The notes: a model not told the origin generated them from the letters alone. Numbered from the stretch's first letter, positions 33,290 to 42,169 are shown. The stretch: DNA of 46,461 nucleotides from Thermoflexus sp042408815 (GCF_042408815.1 NZ_JBHOQR010000009.1:1-46461); one strand, 5' to 3'. A program made the numbers and translations.

Positions 33290-34582
33290 TTATCGCTCCA
33301 CGCGTTCGATGGTCGCGCCCAGGGCCCGCAACTTCCCGTCGAGATCCTCATAGCCCCGATCGATCTGGACGATGTTGCGGATCACGCTGGTTCCCGTGGC
33401 GCAGAGGGCCGCAATCACCAGCGCCATCCCCGCCCGGATGTCCGGGCTCTCCAAGCGCTCCCCGTGCAGCGGGGAGGGGCCATGGACCAGGCAGCGATGG
33501 GGATCGCAGAGGACAATGCGAGCGCCCATGGCGATCAGTTTATCCACGAAATAGAGGCGACTCTCAAACATCTTCTCGTGGAAGAGGACGGGGCCCGCCG
33601 CCTGGGTGGCGACCACAATGGCGATGCTCATCAGATCCGCGGGGAACCCCGGCCACGGCGCGTCCTCAATCTTCGGGATATGCCCGCCGATATCGGGCAC
33701 TACCCGGAGGGATTGCTCGGGGGGCACAAAGATATCTTCCCCGTGGACTTCGAAATGGATCCCCAGGCGCCGGTAGACCAGTTGCACCATGCGCAGGTGA
33801 TGGGGGACGGCGCGGCGGATCCAGACGCCGTCGCCGACCAGGGCGGCCAGCCCGATGAAAGATCCCACCTCGATATGATCGGATTCGATCTCCCACTCCC
33901 CACCCCCCAGGCGGTCCACCCCGTGGATGAACAGGGTGTTGGAGCCGATGCCCTCGATGCAAGCGCCGATCCGGTTGAGGAAGCCACAAAGGGCCTGGAC
34001 GTGAGGCTCCGAGGCCGCGTTGCGTAGGACCGTGGTGCCCCGGGCCAGGGCCGCCGCCATCACGGCGTTCTCCGTCGCCGTCACGCTGGCCTCATCCAGT
34101 AGGATATCCGCACCGGTCAACCGGCCCTGTGAGCGGATGCGGAAAACCCGGTTCACCTCATAGCGCGCCCCCAGGGCCTCAAAGGCCAGGAAATGGGTGT
34201 CCAGCCGCCGGCGGCCGATGACATCCCCGCCAGGCGGCGGCATCTCCACCTCACCGAAGCGAGCCAGCAGCGGGCCCGCCAGCAGAATGCTCGCCCGGAT
34301 GTCCCGACAGAGCTCCGGGTTCAAGGGGCGCGGGCGCACGCCGCGGGTGTCAATCCGCAACGTATGGGGGTCCAGCTCCTCGATGGCCGCTCCCAGATCG
34401 CTCAGGAGCTGCAGCAGCGTGTGCACATCGCGGATGCGGGGCACATTACGCAACACCACCGGCTCGTCGGCGAGCAGCGTGGCGGCGATGAGGGGAAGGG
34501 CGGCGTTCTTATTGCCACCCGGCCGCACCTCCCCCCGGAGCCGTCGCCCTCCCTCGATGACAAAACAGGCTTCGCGGGCCAT
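33290..34582 (-). CDS. murA: UDP-N-acetylglucosamine 1-carboxyvinyltransferase MurA, Cys-to-Asp active site
   Basis: A 430-aa enzyme that transfers enolpyruvate from PEP to UDP-GlcNAc, the first committed step of peptidoglycan synthesis. It begins FVIEGGRRLRGEVRPGGNKNAALPLIAATLL, with the essential Lys-Asn after PGG. The catalytic loop reads RASILLAGPLLARFG...PPPGGDVIGRRRLDTHF. The Cys of the usual PGGCxIG (Cys115 in E. coli) is Asp here (D120). This exchange is natural in Mycobacterium and Chlamydia MurA and keeps activity while blocking fosfomycin adduct formation. ATG 34582 is chosen because GAGGG stands 5 nt upstream; the frame is open to 34903. It lies 38 bp after the SAM hydrolase gene. 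Confidence 0.95.
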   Translation of the reverse strand: MAREACFVIEGGRRLRGEVRPGGNKNAALPLIAATLLADEPVVLRNVPRIRDVHTLLQLLSDLGAAIEELDPHTLRIDTRGVRPRPLNPELCRDIRASILLAGPLLARFGEVEMPPPGGDVIGRRRLDTHFLAFEALGARYEVNRVFRIRSQGRLTGADILLDEASVTATENAVMAAALARGTTVLRNAASEPHVQALCGFLNRIGACIEGIGSNTLFIHGVDRLGGGEWEIESDHIEVGSFIGLAALVGDGVWIRRAVPHHLRMVQLVYRRLGIHFEVHGEDIFVPPEQSLRVVPDIGGHIPKIEDAPWPGFPADLMSIAIVVATQAAGPVLFHEKMFESRLYFVDKLIAMGARIVLCDPHRCLVHGPSPLHGERLESPDIRAGMALVIAALCATGTSVIRNIVQIDRGYEDLDGKLRALGATIERVER

Positions 34583-34620
34583 GGCGTCCCTCGCTCGCGT
34601 CCGGGATTTCACCCCTCCCT

Positions 34621-35475
34621 TCACTCCAGCGATAGAAGGCGCACCCGCACGACCACCGGATCCCCCCGCCGGGCCTCCAGGGCGGCCGCAGCGCATCCAT
34701 GGACCAGCCCGATCTCCAGGAAGCCGGAGCTGCCCGGGTAGGCGATCAGCTCGCCCGGTTCTCCCTCCGCGAACGTATGGACGATGCCTGTAAGGGTTCG
34801 ATCGCCGATCTCCACCCGCGCCTCGCCGGCCCGGAAGACCACCGGGAAGCGCCGGGCAAGCGGACCGAAAGCGGGCTGCAGCACTAGCGCGGCCCCTTGC
34901 CACTGGAGCCGGCCGATGCTGGTCACCAGGTTCCCAAAGCGATCGGCATGCAGGATCTCCCCGACAATGCGCTCCTCCTCCAGCTCCAGGCGGGGCGGCG
35001 GCAGGCGGACTGGATCAGTCACCAGCGGGCCGAAGGCGACGGGAGGGACCCCTCGGGCGAGATGGGCTGCTGCCGGGGCGAAGACGTCCCGACCGTGGAA
35101 GGTGTAGCTGACCTGGGGCAGGCGATAGGAGGGCTCCTCGAGGGCATAACACTGAGCCTCCGGGTGCGCGTCCAGGATAAAGCTGAAGAGCCCGTTGTCC
35201 GGCCCCACGAAGAGTGCCCGTTCGGTCACCACGATCAGGGCGCGGCGCCCGCTACCCACCCCAGGATCCACCACCGCGAGGTGGATAGTCCCGGGTGGGA
35301 AATAGGGCGCCGCCTCCGCCACCACGAAGGCCGCCCGTCGGATATCCTGGGGCGGGATATGGTGACACAGATCCACTAGCCGCACATCAGGGGCGATGGA
35401 GAGGATCACCCCCTTCATCGTCCCCACGTAGCCATCCTCATCGCCGAAATCCGTCGTCAGGGTGATGATCCGCAT
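34621..35475 (-). CDS. S-adenosyl-L-methionine hydroxide adenosyltransferase (DUF62)
   Basis: A 284-aa enzyme that hydrolyses SAM to adenosine and methionine, related to fluorinase and chlorinase. The N-terminal domain starts IITLTTDFGDEDGYVGTMKGVIL, with the SAM-binding Asp. It continues VDLCHHIPPQDIRRAAFVV and HLAVVDPGVGSGRRALIVV, the latter the D-P-G-V-G-S/T motif. VGPDNGLFSF marks the family. The 23-residue loop of true fluorinases is not evident. ATG 35475 has GGGGAG 6 nt upstream. Its physiological role is unknown. It leads a set with murA, the PDZ gene and the acylase-like gene. The 341 bp upstream, to nosL, hold no gene apart from the hairpin at 35785-35810. Confidence 0.93.
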   Translation of the reverse strand: MRIITLTTDFGDEDGYVGTMKGVILSIAPDVRLVDLCHHIPPQDIRRAAFVVAEAAPYFPPGTIHLAVVDPGVGSGRRALIVVTERALFVGPDNGLFSFILDAHPEAQCYALEEPSYRLPQVSYTFHGRDVFAPAAAHLARGVPPVAFGPLVTDPVRLPPPRLELEEERIVGEILHADRFGNLVTSIGRLQWQGAALVLQPAFGPLARRFPVVFRAGEARVEIGDRTLTGIVHTFAEGEPGELIAYPGSSGFLEIGLVHGCAAAALEARRGDPVVVRVRLLSLE

Positions 35476-35784
35476 GCGCGCTCCCCATCGCGTCATCGCT
35501 CCGGCCCTTCAGTATAGTCCAGGCCCGGGCGACTCGGAGAAAGAAGAGGGGACTCGTGGACGGCGGAGGAGAGGCAGAAGGAGGAGGGAAACCGGTAGGA
35601 AGCGTATCGCATCCGCTTCAATCGGACACCAGACAGATTGCCCCTGGGAATTCCAGCCACGAGACTCATCCGCCCGATGCGCCGTCGTGGTATCGTCAAG
35701 CCAGATTCCTACCCAGGCCGGATAGCGTCCGAAGAGATGGAGGCCCAAGCGGATCCAGGGATCAAAAGGACATGGCGACCAGCG

Positions 35785-35810
35785 GTCCCCCCGCTTCCTC
35801 GAGGGGGGAC
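35785..35810 (-). terminator. Hairpin downstream of the nos operon
   Basis: GTCCCCCC (35785-35792) and GGGGGGAC (35803-35810) form a perfect 8-bp stem with a 10-nt loop, 6 bp beyond the nosL stop in transcription order. No T-run follows directly, so it may end transcription weakly or protect the mRNA 3' end. Confidence 0.5.
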
Positions 35811-35816
35811 AGCGCG

Positions 35817-36281
35817 CTACGGCGCGTGCCGATGCGGGGGCTGGACGGTCCGCCGGGCGCTCTCCCAGTCGAGGATCCGCCCCCCGTGAGCTCGGGCGAA
35901 GGCCTCGGCCCGGTCACGCACGGCGAAGGCCAACAAACCGTAGCCCATAGGGGTCGGCACATCGGGCGCATGGACTAAGAGGGCGTGATCCGCCTCGATC
36001 CATCCCCCACCCTCAAAGTCGCGCACGTAGAAAGCGGCCACCTCCTCGGGATGGTCCCGGTGGTAGGCGATCATGCACCCAATGTCATCGAAGAGGCGAG
36101 CCTGGCCGTCCCGGGTCACGTAAGCTGCGGCGAAGCGAGGGTCGTTGATGAGCATCCCGCACTGGGCGCAGGCATCCTTCCCGTAGGCGATGTCTGGGGG
36201 GCGCGGCCCCGAGGCCCGGGCGCACGCGGCGACCACCAGCCATCCTAGCAGGAACACGACCGGCGGAAACTTTCGGCGCAT
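35817..36281 (-). CDS. nosL: Nitrous oxide reductase accessory lipoprotein NosL
   Basis: A 154-aa copper-binding lipoprotein that hands Cu(I) to the NosDFY complex for loading NosZ. The signal peptide ends in a lipobox VVAAC (C20). The NosL core shows DACAQCGMLINDPRFAAAYV with CxxCGM, then LFDDIGCMIAYH, with Met and Cys metal ligands, and a C-terminal WESARR region. Length is normal for the family. It is the last gene of the nos run, 25 bp after nosY, and is followed by a hairpin. Confidence 0.93.
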   Translation of the reverse strand: MRRKFPPVVFLLGWLVVAACARASGPRPPDIAYGKDACAQCGMLINDPRFAAAYVTRDGQARLFDDIGCMIAYHRDHPEEVAAFYVRDFEGGGWIEADHALLVHAPDVPTPMGYGLLAFAVRDRAEAFARAHGGRILDWESARRTVQPPHRHAP

Positions 36282-36306
36282 GGAAGCCTCCCTCGGAGCG
36301 AGGATC

Positions 36307-37146
36307 CTAAAGGCCGGAATCCCGAAGCCCCCGAAAGCGAAAGGCCGCGATCCCCACAGCGAGGAGGAGCCAGGCCCCCATCGTCCCCCACAGCATCGGG
36401 CCCAGTGCTTCCCCGTAGGTCCGCCAAGCGAACCAGCCGGCCGGGCCCAGCAGATCTGGCGACCCGTTCAGCATCACCATGGCCAGGATCCGGAACCCGT
36501 GGAGGGGATTCAGCAGCGTCAGCCACCAGAGCCAAGATGGGGAGATCCCGACGGCCCACGCCAGCCCCATCAGGCTTAGATCCGAGAGGAAGACGGCGAC
36601 CAGCCAGGCGATCAGGGTGACGCCCAGGGCCGTGCTCTGGCGCCGCAGCCCGACGCCGATGGCCATCCCGATCCCATAGGCGATCCAGGAGAGCCATGTC
36701 GCCCCGGCCGCCAGGCCGGCGTAACGGCCGATCTCCTCCGGGCCGCCCAGCCCGCCTCCCAGCCCGATCCCCAGGCCGGTCACCCCGAAGCCCAGCCCCA
36801 TCGCCACCGCCAGGGCCATGGCCCCGCCGGCGGCTTTGGCGAGGAAGACCTGGGTGCGCGAGATCGGATACGAAAGCAGATAGGCCAGCGTCCCACTCTC
36901 CCGCTCCACGGCCCACGTGAGAGCGCCCAGGCCCAGGCCCATCAGGGAGGCCAGCAACATCGAGAGGTTCACCAGGCTTGCCGCCGTCCGTCCGAAACCG
37001 GCCAGCCCGATATAGCCGGAGCCGATCATGGAGAAAACGGCCAGGGCCAGGGCGATCAGGGCGAAGCTTCCCGCCGTGAGGAGAAACCATCGGCTCCGGA
37101 GGGCCTCGCGCCCCTCTTTGCGGACCAGCAGCATCCAGACGCCCAT
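36307..37146 (-). CDS. nosY: NosY-type ABC-2 permease
   Basis: A 279-aa membrane protein with six hydrophobic helices: LLTAGSFALIALALAVFSM, LVNLSMLLASLMGLGLGALTW, AKAAGGAMALAVAMGLGFGV, TWLSWIAYGIGMAIGVGL, GVTLIAWLVAVFLSDLSLM and GTMGAWLLLAVGIAAF. The ERESGTLAYLLSYPISRTQVFLAK segment is the ABC-2 coupling-helix region typical of NosY. It would pair with the NosF ATPase domain, which here is fused to NosD. It starts 22 bp after the nosDF stop and ends 25 bp before nosL. The start follows AGGAGCCTGCAG. Confidence 0.91.
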   Translation of the reverse strand: MGVWMLLVRKEGREALRSRWFLLTAGSFALIALALAVFSMIGSGYIGLAGFGRTAASLVNLSMLLASLMGLGLGALTWAVERESGTLAYLLSYPISRTQVFLAKAAGGAMALAVAMGLGFGVTGLGIGLGGGLGGPEEIGRYAGLAAGATWLSWIAYGIGMAIGVGLRRQSTALGVTLIAWLVAVFLSDLSLMGLAWAVGISPSWLWWLTLLNPLHGFRILAMVMLNGSPDLLGPAGWFAWRTYGEALGPMLWGTMGAWLLLAVGIAAFRFRGLRDSGL

Positions 37147-37168
37147 CTGCAGGCTCCTCCTGGTTTTT

Positions 37169-39394
37169 CTACTCCTCCCGCTCCCATTCGATATCGAGAT
37201 CGAGCACGGCGATCCCGGCCTCCCAGAGGCGGCGCACGGGCGTTAGCTTGCGATCGGCTGGCACGGTGAGGATCAGCCCGTGGCCGTTGGGGAAAGAGGG
37301 ATAGCCCGAGGCCTCCAACACCTGCCGGGCCCGTTCCAGCTCCGCCGGCGGCAAGCTCAACCGGAGCCGGGCCCGCAAGCCGGCCACCTCTCCCAGGGCC
37401 TCCGGGGGGACCTCCCCGATCACCTGGCCGGCCCGCATCACCACCACCCGATCCGCCAAGCCCTGCACTTCTTCCAGGCGGTGGGAGCTGAACAGCAACG
37501 TCTTTCCCTGCGCCTTGAGCTCCCGGAGCCAGCTCCGCCACTCCATCCGCGCCGTCAGGTCCAGGTTCGCCGTTGGCTCATCCAACAACAGGATGGGAGG
37601 ATCCCCCATCAGCGCGAGGGCCAGGGCCAGTCGCTGTTTCAAGCCCCCAGACAGCGCACGCACCGGCTGGTCCTGATACGGAGTCAGCCCCAGCGCCTCC
37701 ACTTGAGTGGGATCCACGGCCACGCCCCGCAGCGCTGCGAAGAACCCCAGGGTCTCCGCGACTGTCCAGTGGCTGTAGAAGGCCAGCTCCTGGGGAACAT
37801 ACCCGATCCACCGTCGAGCGGCCGGGCCTTCCTTGCGGACATCCCGGCCAGCGACCCGGATAGTGCCCTCGTAATCCAGCAAACCCAGGATACAGCGGAG
37901 AACCGTCGTCTTCCCGGCGCCGTTGGGCCCCCACAGGGCCACCGCCTCGCCTGGCCGCACGAGAAGATCCAGCCCGCGCACCGCCCAGGTCCTCCCAAAC
38001 CGCTTGCGCAGCCCGCGAACCTCCAGGATCGCTTCCGGTACCGTCCTCTTCCCTTCACCCCAGGAAGGCCGAGGAGAGCGCCGGAGCCATCCCCACCATG
38101 CGGCGGCGAGGAGAAGACCGCCTAGCCCCATACGGATCCATCCTCCAGCGTTCCCCGAAGCGCGCTCCGGCGCCCGGGCCGGTAGCCGAATCCGGGGCGC
38201 GGGATCCTCCAGGCGGATCTGAGGTTCGAAGAAGGGAACCAGGATGGCAGCGGACTCGAGGGCCTGCATGGCGGGGGTGCCCCAGAACAGCCGGAGGAGA
38301 GGAACCCGATCCGCTATGGCCTCGAACACCCGTCGGGAGCGATAGGGGACATCGCCGACTCCATCGCCGTCGGCGTCAAATCCGGCGTAATCGCTCCAGA
38401 AGTTGCCCCGCCAGTCACTGGCCATCAGGTTCCCTTCCCCCTGTGTCCCCGCCTGCTGCTCGTTCTCCCAGAACACGTTTTCCCGGAAAACCACTCCCCG
38501 CACCATGGGCAGGGCCAGCACGCCGATCCCGTTGTAGGCGATGATGTTGCGCTCAAAACGAACCGGCGACCCCTCCTCCCGGGGTGTGTTGTCCAGGAAG
38601 ATCGCCGCCGTGTTGTCCAAAAACAGGTTGCCTTCCACGCGGATGTCATCGCTGTCCTTGAAGGCCAGGCCATAGCCGCTGGGGCCCCGTTGATGGAGAA
38701 AGCGATTGTCCCGCAGGACGAGCCCCCGGCTATACATCACGAAAACGCCCACGAAGTTGCTCTGCAGGGTGTTTCCCCCCACCTCGCTCCCGTTGCAATA
38801 CATGTAATGGATGCCGTAGCGCCCGCCCTCGAACCGATTGCCCCGCAGGAGGGAGTGGTCGGAGAACCAGATGATGACATCGCGCCCTCGCCATGTCCGG
38901 TTCCCCTCGATCCAGGCATCCGGGCTATACCAGAGGCGGATCGCATCCCCCCGCTCCGCCTCCGGGACGTCCAGGCCGATCACCGTGTTGTTACGGATGC
39001 GCCCTCCCGGAGAATCCTTGAGGTAGATCCCGAAGAGCACATCCTCCAGATGGTTGCCCTCCAGGGTCACCCCCGCGGCCCCCTCGACGAGGATCCCAGC
39101 GTCTTCGTGTTCCAGGGATCGGCCGGAGTTCCGGATCACGAAGCCGCGCACGGTCACGTGGGGTGCCCGGATGCGCAGCACCGTGCCCCGGCCCCGGCCA
39201 TCCAGCACCGGCCCGTCCACCCCGATGAGGGTCAGGGGCTTGTCGATCTGGAAAGGGCCGTAGTAGATCCCGCCATGGACCTCCAACGTTGCCCCCGGCG
39301 GGGCCGCTGCGATGGCTTCCTGGAGCGTTCGATCCGGATCCCCCGGGGCCACCACTGTCAGCGTCCAGAGGGCCAGGGCCAGGGGCCGCATCAT
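37169..39394 (-). CDS. NosD-NosF fusion: copper-loading beta-helix protein joined to ABC ATPase
   Basis: One open frame of 741 aa joins two normally separate proteins. Residues about 1-18 form a short signal peptide. Residues about 20-370 are NosD: a parallel beta-helix with repeats such as GNHLEDVLFGIYLKDSPGG, HYMYCNGSEVGGNTLQSNF and NFWSDYAGFDADGDGVGD. Residues 419-437 are a transmembrane helix. Residues 455-741 are NosF: Walker A GPNGAGKT (489-496), PQE Q-loop, LSGGLKQR signature (581-588), ILLLDEP Walker B (601-607) and H638. The chain would place NosD outside and NosF inside the membrane. No frameshift or internal start with ribosome-binding site is evident. It overlaps the upstream membrane gene by 4 bp. 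Confidence 0.92.
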   Translation of the reverse strand: MMRPLALALWTLTVVAPGDPDRTLQEAIAAAPPGATLEVHGGIYYGPFQIDKPLTLIGVDGPVLDGRGRGTVLRIRAPHVTVRGFVIRNSGRSLEHEDAGILVEGAAGVTLEGNHLEDVLFGIYLKDSPGGRIRNNTVIGLDVPEAERGDAIRLWYSPDAWIEGNRTWRGRDVIIWFSDHSLLRGNRFEGGRYGIHYMYCNGSEVGGNTLQSNFVGVFVMYSRGLVLRDNRFLHQRGPSGYGLAFKDSDDIRVEGNLFLDNTAAIFLDNTPREEGSPVRFERNIIAYNGIGVLALPMVRGVVFRENVFWENEQQAGTQGEGNLMASDWRGNFWSDYAGFDADGDGVGDVPYRSRRVFEAIADRVPLLRLFWGTPAMQALESAAILVPFFEPQIRLEDPAPRIRLPARAPERASGNAGGWIRMGLGGLLLAAAWWGWLRRSPRPSWGEGKRTVPEAILEVRGLRKRFGRTWAVRGLDLLVRPGEAVALWGPNGAGKTTVLRCILGLLDYEGTIRVAGRDVRKEGPAARRWIGYVPQELAFYSHWTVAETLGFFAALRGVAVDPTQVEALGLTPYQDQPVRALSGGLKQRLALALALMGDPPILLLDEPTANLDLTARMEWRSWLRELKAQGKTLLFSSHRLEEVQGLADRVVVMRAGQVIGEVPPEALGEVAGLRARLRLSLPPAELERARQVLEASGYPSFPNGHGLILTVPADRKLTPVRRLWEAGIAVLDLDIEWEREE

Positions 39395-40047
39395 GCGCGG
39401 GCTTCCTCCGGGACCAGCGTCAGGGGACCGAGGCGCAGGGACTGACGGCGCTCTAGCGCCGTGCGGACGGCCCGACGGAAATGGAGGCCGAGGGTGATCA
39501 GGAGGGAAGCCGCCAGCGCCATCCAGAAACCGATCTGGAGCTCCGCGAGGGTTCGAAACTGCCCCACCACGCCGACGCCGATCAGGGGCGGGGTGAAGGG
39601 CGGCAACCGCAGCGGGGCGTTCGGGTCCAGATCGTGGCCGTAGCGATAGAGCCAGTAATACATGTCGGCCAGGAAAATGATCGGGAACAACATGGCGGGC
39701 AACGCCAGCACCGCCGCCCAGCGACGCCGGGTGAAGGCCAGCGCCTCCCCCAACAGCGCGGCCGCCCCGATGGCTAAGGGCGCCAGGAAGCGCTCCACCT
39801 GTGCCGCCTCGTGCAGCTTCTTCATCCCGATGTAATGGTTCAGGTTATCCACCTCATTCACATCGCCGGCCAGGTGGGTGACGTAGATGTCCACCCGGAG
39901 CCCTCCCGGATACTGCGGGGCCTGAAGGGTCATGCGCCAGTAGGGGAAGAGCAGGGAGAGCAGGAGTAGCCAGGACGCCCCAATGAAGAAAGCGCGGGGC
40001 AGCCGGAAGGGATCCTCCCGAATCCAGGCGTTCATGCGTTCCACCAT
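39391..40047 (-). CDS. Membrane protein at the NosB position of the nos cluster
   Basis: A 218-aa protein with four hydrophobic segments: AFFIGASWLLLLSLLFPYW, FLAPLAIGAAALLGEALAF, WAAVLALPAMLFPIIFLADMYYWL and IGFWMALAASLLITLGL. Between the first two lies an extracytoplasmic loop with conserved-looking DIYVTHLAGDVNEVDNLNHYIGMKKLHEA; its His and Met could bind copper. Clade II nos clusters carry a membrane protein (NosB) between nosZ and nosD, and this gene occupies that place. Membership is inferred from position, not from a recognised signature. ATG 40047 is chosen because GGAG stands 6 nt upstream; another ATG lies at 40062. It overlaps nosDF by 4 bp. Confidence 0.78.
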   Translation of the reverse strand: MVERMNAWIREDPFRLPRAFFIGASWLLLLSLLFPYWRMTLQAPQYPGGLRVDIYVTHLAGDVNEVDNLNHYIGMKKLHEAAQVERFLAPLAIGAAALLGEALAFTRRRWAAVLALPAMLFPIIFLADMYYWLYRYGHDLDPNAPLRLPPFTPPLIGVGVVGQFRTLAELQIGFWMALAASLLITLGLHFRRAVRTALERRQSLRLGPLTLVPEEARA

Positions 40048-40143
40048 TGCCTTCTCCTTCATCGAAGAATGGATCGGCCCGCGCCTTCAGGCCCCAACCC
40101 GGTAGCGTCCCGAGAAGCCATGGCGGGAATTCCGCTCCCGGAA

Positions 40144-40172
40144 GGGGGAGCGGCCCTCCCAGCCGCTCCCCC
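40144..40172 (-). terminator. Strong intercistronic hairpin after nosZ
   Basis: GGGGGAGCGGC (40144-40154) and GCCGCTCCCCC (40162-40172) form a perfect 11-bp GC stem with a 7-nt loop, beginning 8 bp after the nosZ stop in transcription order. Only TTCC follows. It probably acts as a partial terminator or a 3' stabiliser that sets nosZ expression above that of the accessory genes. Confidence 0.58.
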
Positions 40173-40180
40173 GGTTTCCC

Positions 40181-42169
40181 TTATGGCTCCACCAGGAAGT
40201 AGCCCATCATCTCCAGGTGGAGGGCCGAGCAGAACTCCGTGCAGTAGAAGGGGAAGGTCCCGCTTTGATCGGCGTCGAACTCGATGGTGGCGGTCTCCCC
40301 GGGTTCCAGGCTCAGGCTGATGTTGTAGCCGCTCAAGGCAAAGCCGTGGGTGGCATCGCGGGCCCGCTCGATGTTGGTGATGTGCCAGATCACGTGATCA
40401 CCCTTACGGACGTGCACGTGCTCCGGCTTGAAGTGGCTGCGGATTGCCGTCATCCAGATCTCCACCACCCGCCGGCCGCTCTCCTCCCGCACCTCCACCC
40501 GTTCCCGGCCGGCCTCGGTGGCATTGGGATCCTTCGCCATCTTCGCTGCGTTCCACCCGATCTCCGGGTAGACCAGGAACGGCTTGAGCTTGTCGGCCTT
40601 GATGATCTGGGCGTAATGCGGCTCGCCGATCCCGATGGGCATGTCGTAGATCAGCCGCATCCGATTGCCGCTGATGTCGATCAGCTGGAGATTCTGCGGA
40701 TGCAACGGGCCCACCGGCAGGAAGCGATCCACCGACCACTTGTTGAGTGCCACCACGTATTTGCCCTTGGGCGAGACCGTATCGCCCTCCGCTGCAGCAA
40801 TGTGACCGATGTTGTAATGGACTGGCAGCTTCTCCACCAGCTTCCAAGGCTCCGCGCCGTCCTTGCGGTAGGGACCGCCGAGGGACCAGCGGGCCACGGC
40901 GCTATCCAGGAAGAGGGAGGTATAGGCGTAACCCTTGTCATCGAACACGGTGTGCAGCGGGCCAAGGCCGACCTCCACCTGGGCCTCCTTAACGTCCTCG
41001 AACTTCAACACCGGGACCCCGAAGGGGTCGCGCTCGAAGTTGCCGGCGGCGATGGCCTTCTGGATCTTCTCGAAGGAGTAAACTGTCACGTGGGGATCCA
41101 GCTTGCCGCCGACCACGATGTAATCGCCCCCCGGTGCCACATCCACCCCGTGGGGGCTCTTCGGCTCCGGGGCAAAGAAGAGCACTCCCTCCTGGGCTGC
41201 CGTCTGAAGGCGGATCACCTTGATCCCGTTGATGACCTCATACTTGCCGGCCCGGATCAGCTCCTCCGCCTTCTTCCAGTTGATGATGTGAAGATAGTCC
41301 ATCTCATTCTTGGCCGTGCCAGCCTCGAAGGGCGGGTTGCCCTCCTCGATGCCGCCGGTGGCCAGCTCGGTGTTGATGGAATTGCAGAACACCCATCCGT
41401 AAGAGACTTTCTTGCCTGCATCGCACAGATCCTGCCAGTAGGGCGGCAGCTCGATCTGGAAGGAGCGGTCCGGATCCACCCGCCCCCTCTGGCGATCGAA
41501 GGCCCAGAAGGTCAGTAGCCCCCGGTATTTGTCCTTGTATTGATCCAGCGGGGCATACTCCCAACCGATAGGGGTCGCATACTGGGGGCCCTCGACGACG
41601 TATTCGGTGTTGGGGGTGACGAAGCCGCCCCCATGGTCGGAGATCGCATTGGGGTTCTTGACGATCTGCTTGGTCTCAAAGTCCCGCAGATCAATCACCG
41701 CCAAGCGGGCGTTGGCCTTGTCGTTGATGAACAGGAATTGGCCATCATATTCCCCTTCCGTCTCCGAAAGGGCCGGGTGGTGCGTATCCCCCCAGAGGAT
41801 GGGCTTGCCCCGCGCGAAGCCGCCCTCCAACACCTCCAGGGTGCCCTTCTCCCCGAACCCGTAGCCCTGCCAAGGCTCCGGCGTGAAGACGCCGATCACC
41901 TTGAGTAGCCGCATCGAGGGGATGCCGATCACCAGGACCTGCCCGGAGTGCCCACCGGAGGCGAACATCACGTATTCGTCATATTTCCCCCCCGGCACAT
42001 AGGTCCGCAGCGCGGCGACGATATCATCCGGGGAGAGGCCGCGTTCTCGGATCACCGCCTGGGCCTCTGCAGGCAGGCCCGCCACGGGGGTCGCCGCCCC
42101 CCGGGCGCAGGCCGCCCCCAGCAACGCCAGCAACAGCGGAACCCTTGCCAACCCCTTCCACCGAATCAT
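40181..42169 (-). CDS. nosZ: Nitrous-oxide reductase NosZ, clade II
   Basis: A 662-aa copper enzyme reducing N2O to N2 outside the membrane. The signal peptide (RVPLLLALLGAACARG) has no twin-arginine motif and is Sec-type with a Cys at the end, as in clade II NosZ, possibly lipid-anchored. The seven-bladed propeller carries the CuZ histidines, including GDTHHPALSE, SDHGGGF, SPHGVDVAPGG and GPLHTVFDD. The C-terminal cupredoxin holds the CuA site: THGFALSGYNISL and FYCTEFCSALHLEMMGYF (C-x3-C-x3-H-x2-M). ATG 42169 has GGAGG 5 nt upstream; the frame is open to 42505, but that part overlaps the regulatory boxes. Confidence 0.97.
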   Translation of the reverse strand: MIRWKGLARVPLLLALLGAACARGAATPVAGLPAEAQAVIRERGLSPDDIVAALRTYVPGGKYDEYVMFASGGHSGQVLVIGIPSMRLLKVIGVFTPEPWQGYGFGEKGTLEVLEGGFARGKPILWGDTHHPALSETEGEYDGQFLFINDKANARLAVIDLRDFETKQIVKNPNAISDHGGGFVTPNTEYVVEGPQYATPIGWEYAPLDQYKDKYRGLLTFWAFDRQRGRVDPDRSFQIELPPYWQDLCDAGKKVSYGWVFCNSINTELATGGIEEGNPPFEAGTAKNEMDYLHIINWKKAEELIRAGKYEVINGIKVIRLQTAAQEGVLFFAPEPKSPHGVDVAPGGDYIVVGGKLDPHVTVYSFEKIQKAIAAGNFERDPFGVPVLKFEDVKEAQVEVGLGPLHTVFDDKGYAYTSLFLDSAVARWSLGGPYRKDGAEPWKLVEKLPVHYNIGHIAAAEGDTVSPKGKYVVALNKWSVDRFLPVGPLHPQNLQLIDISGNRMRLIYDMPIGIGEPHYAQIIKADKLKPFLVYPEIGWNAAKMAKDPNATEAGRERVEVREESGRRVVEIWMTAIRSHFKPEHVHVRKGDHVIWHITNIERARDATHGFALSGYNISLSLEPGETATIEFDADQSGTFPFYCTEFCSALHLEMMGYFLVEP

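Noticed and set aside
40217..41518. Plus-strand open frame of 433 codons
   Set aside because: It is antisense to nosZ and has no recognisable motif or ribosome-binding site.
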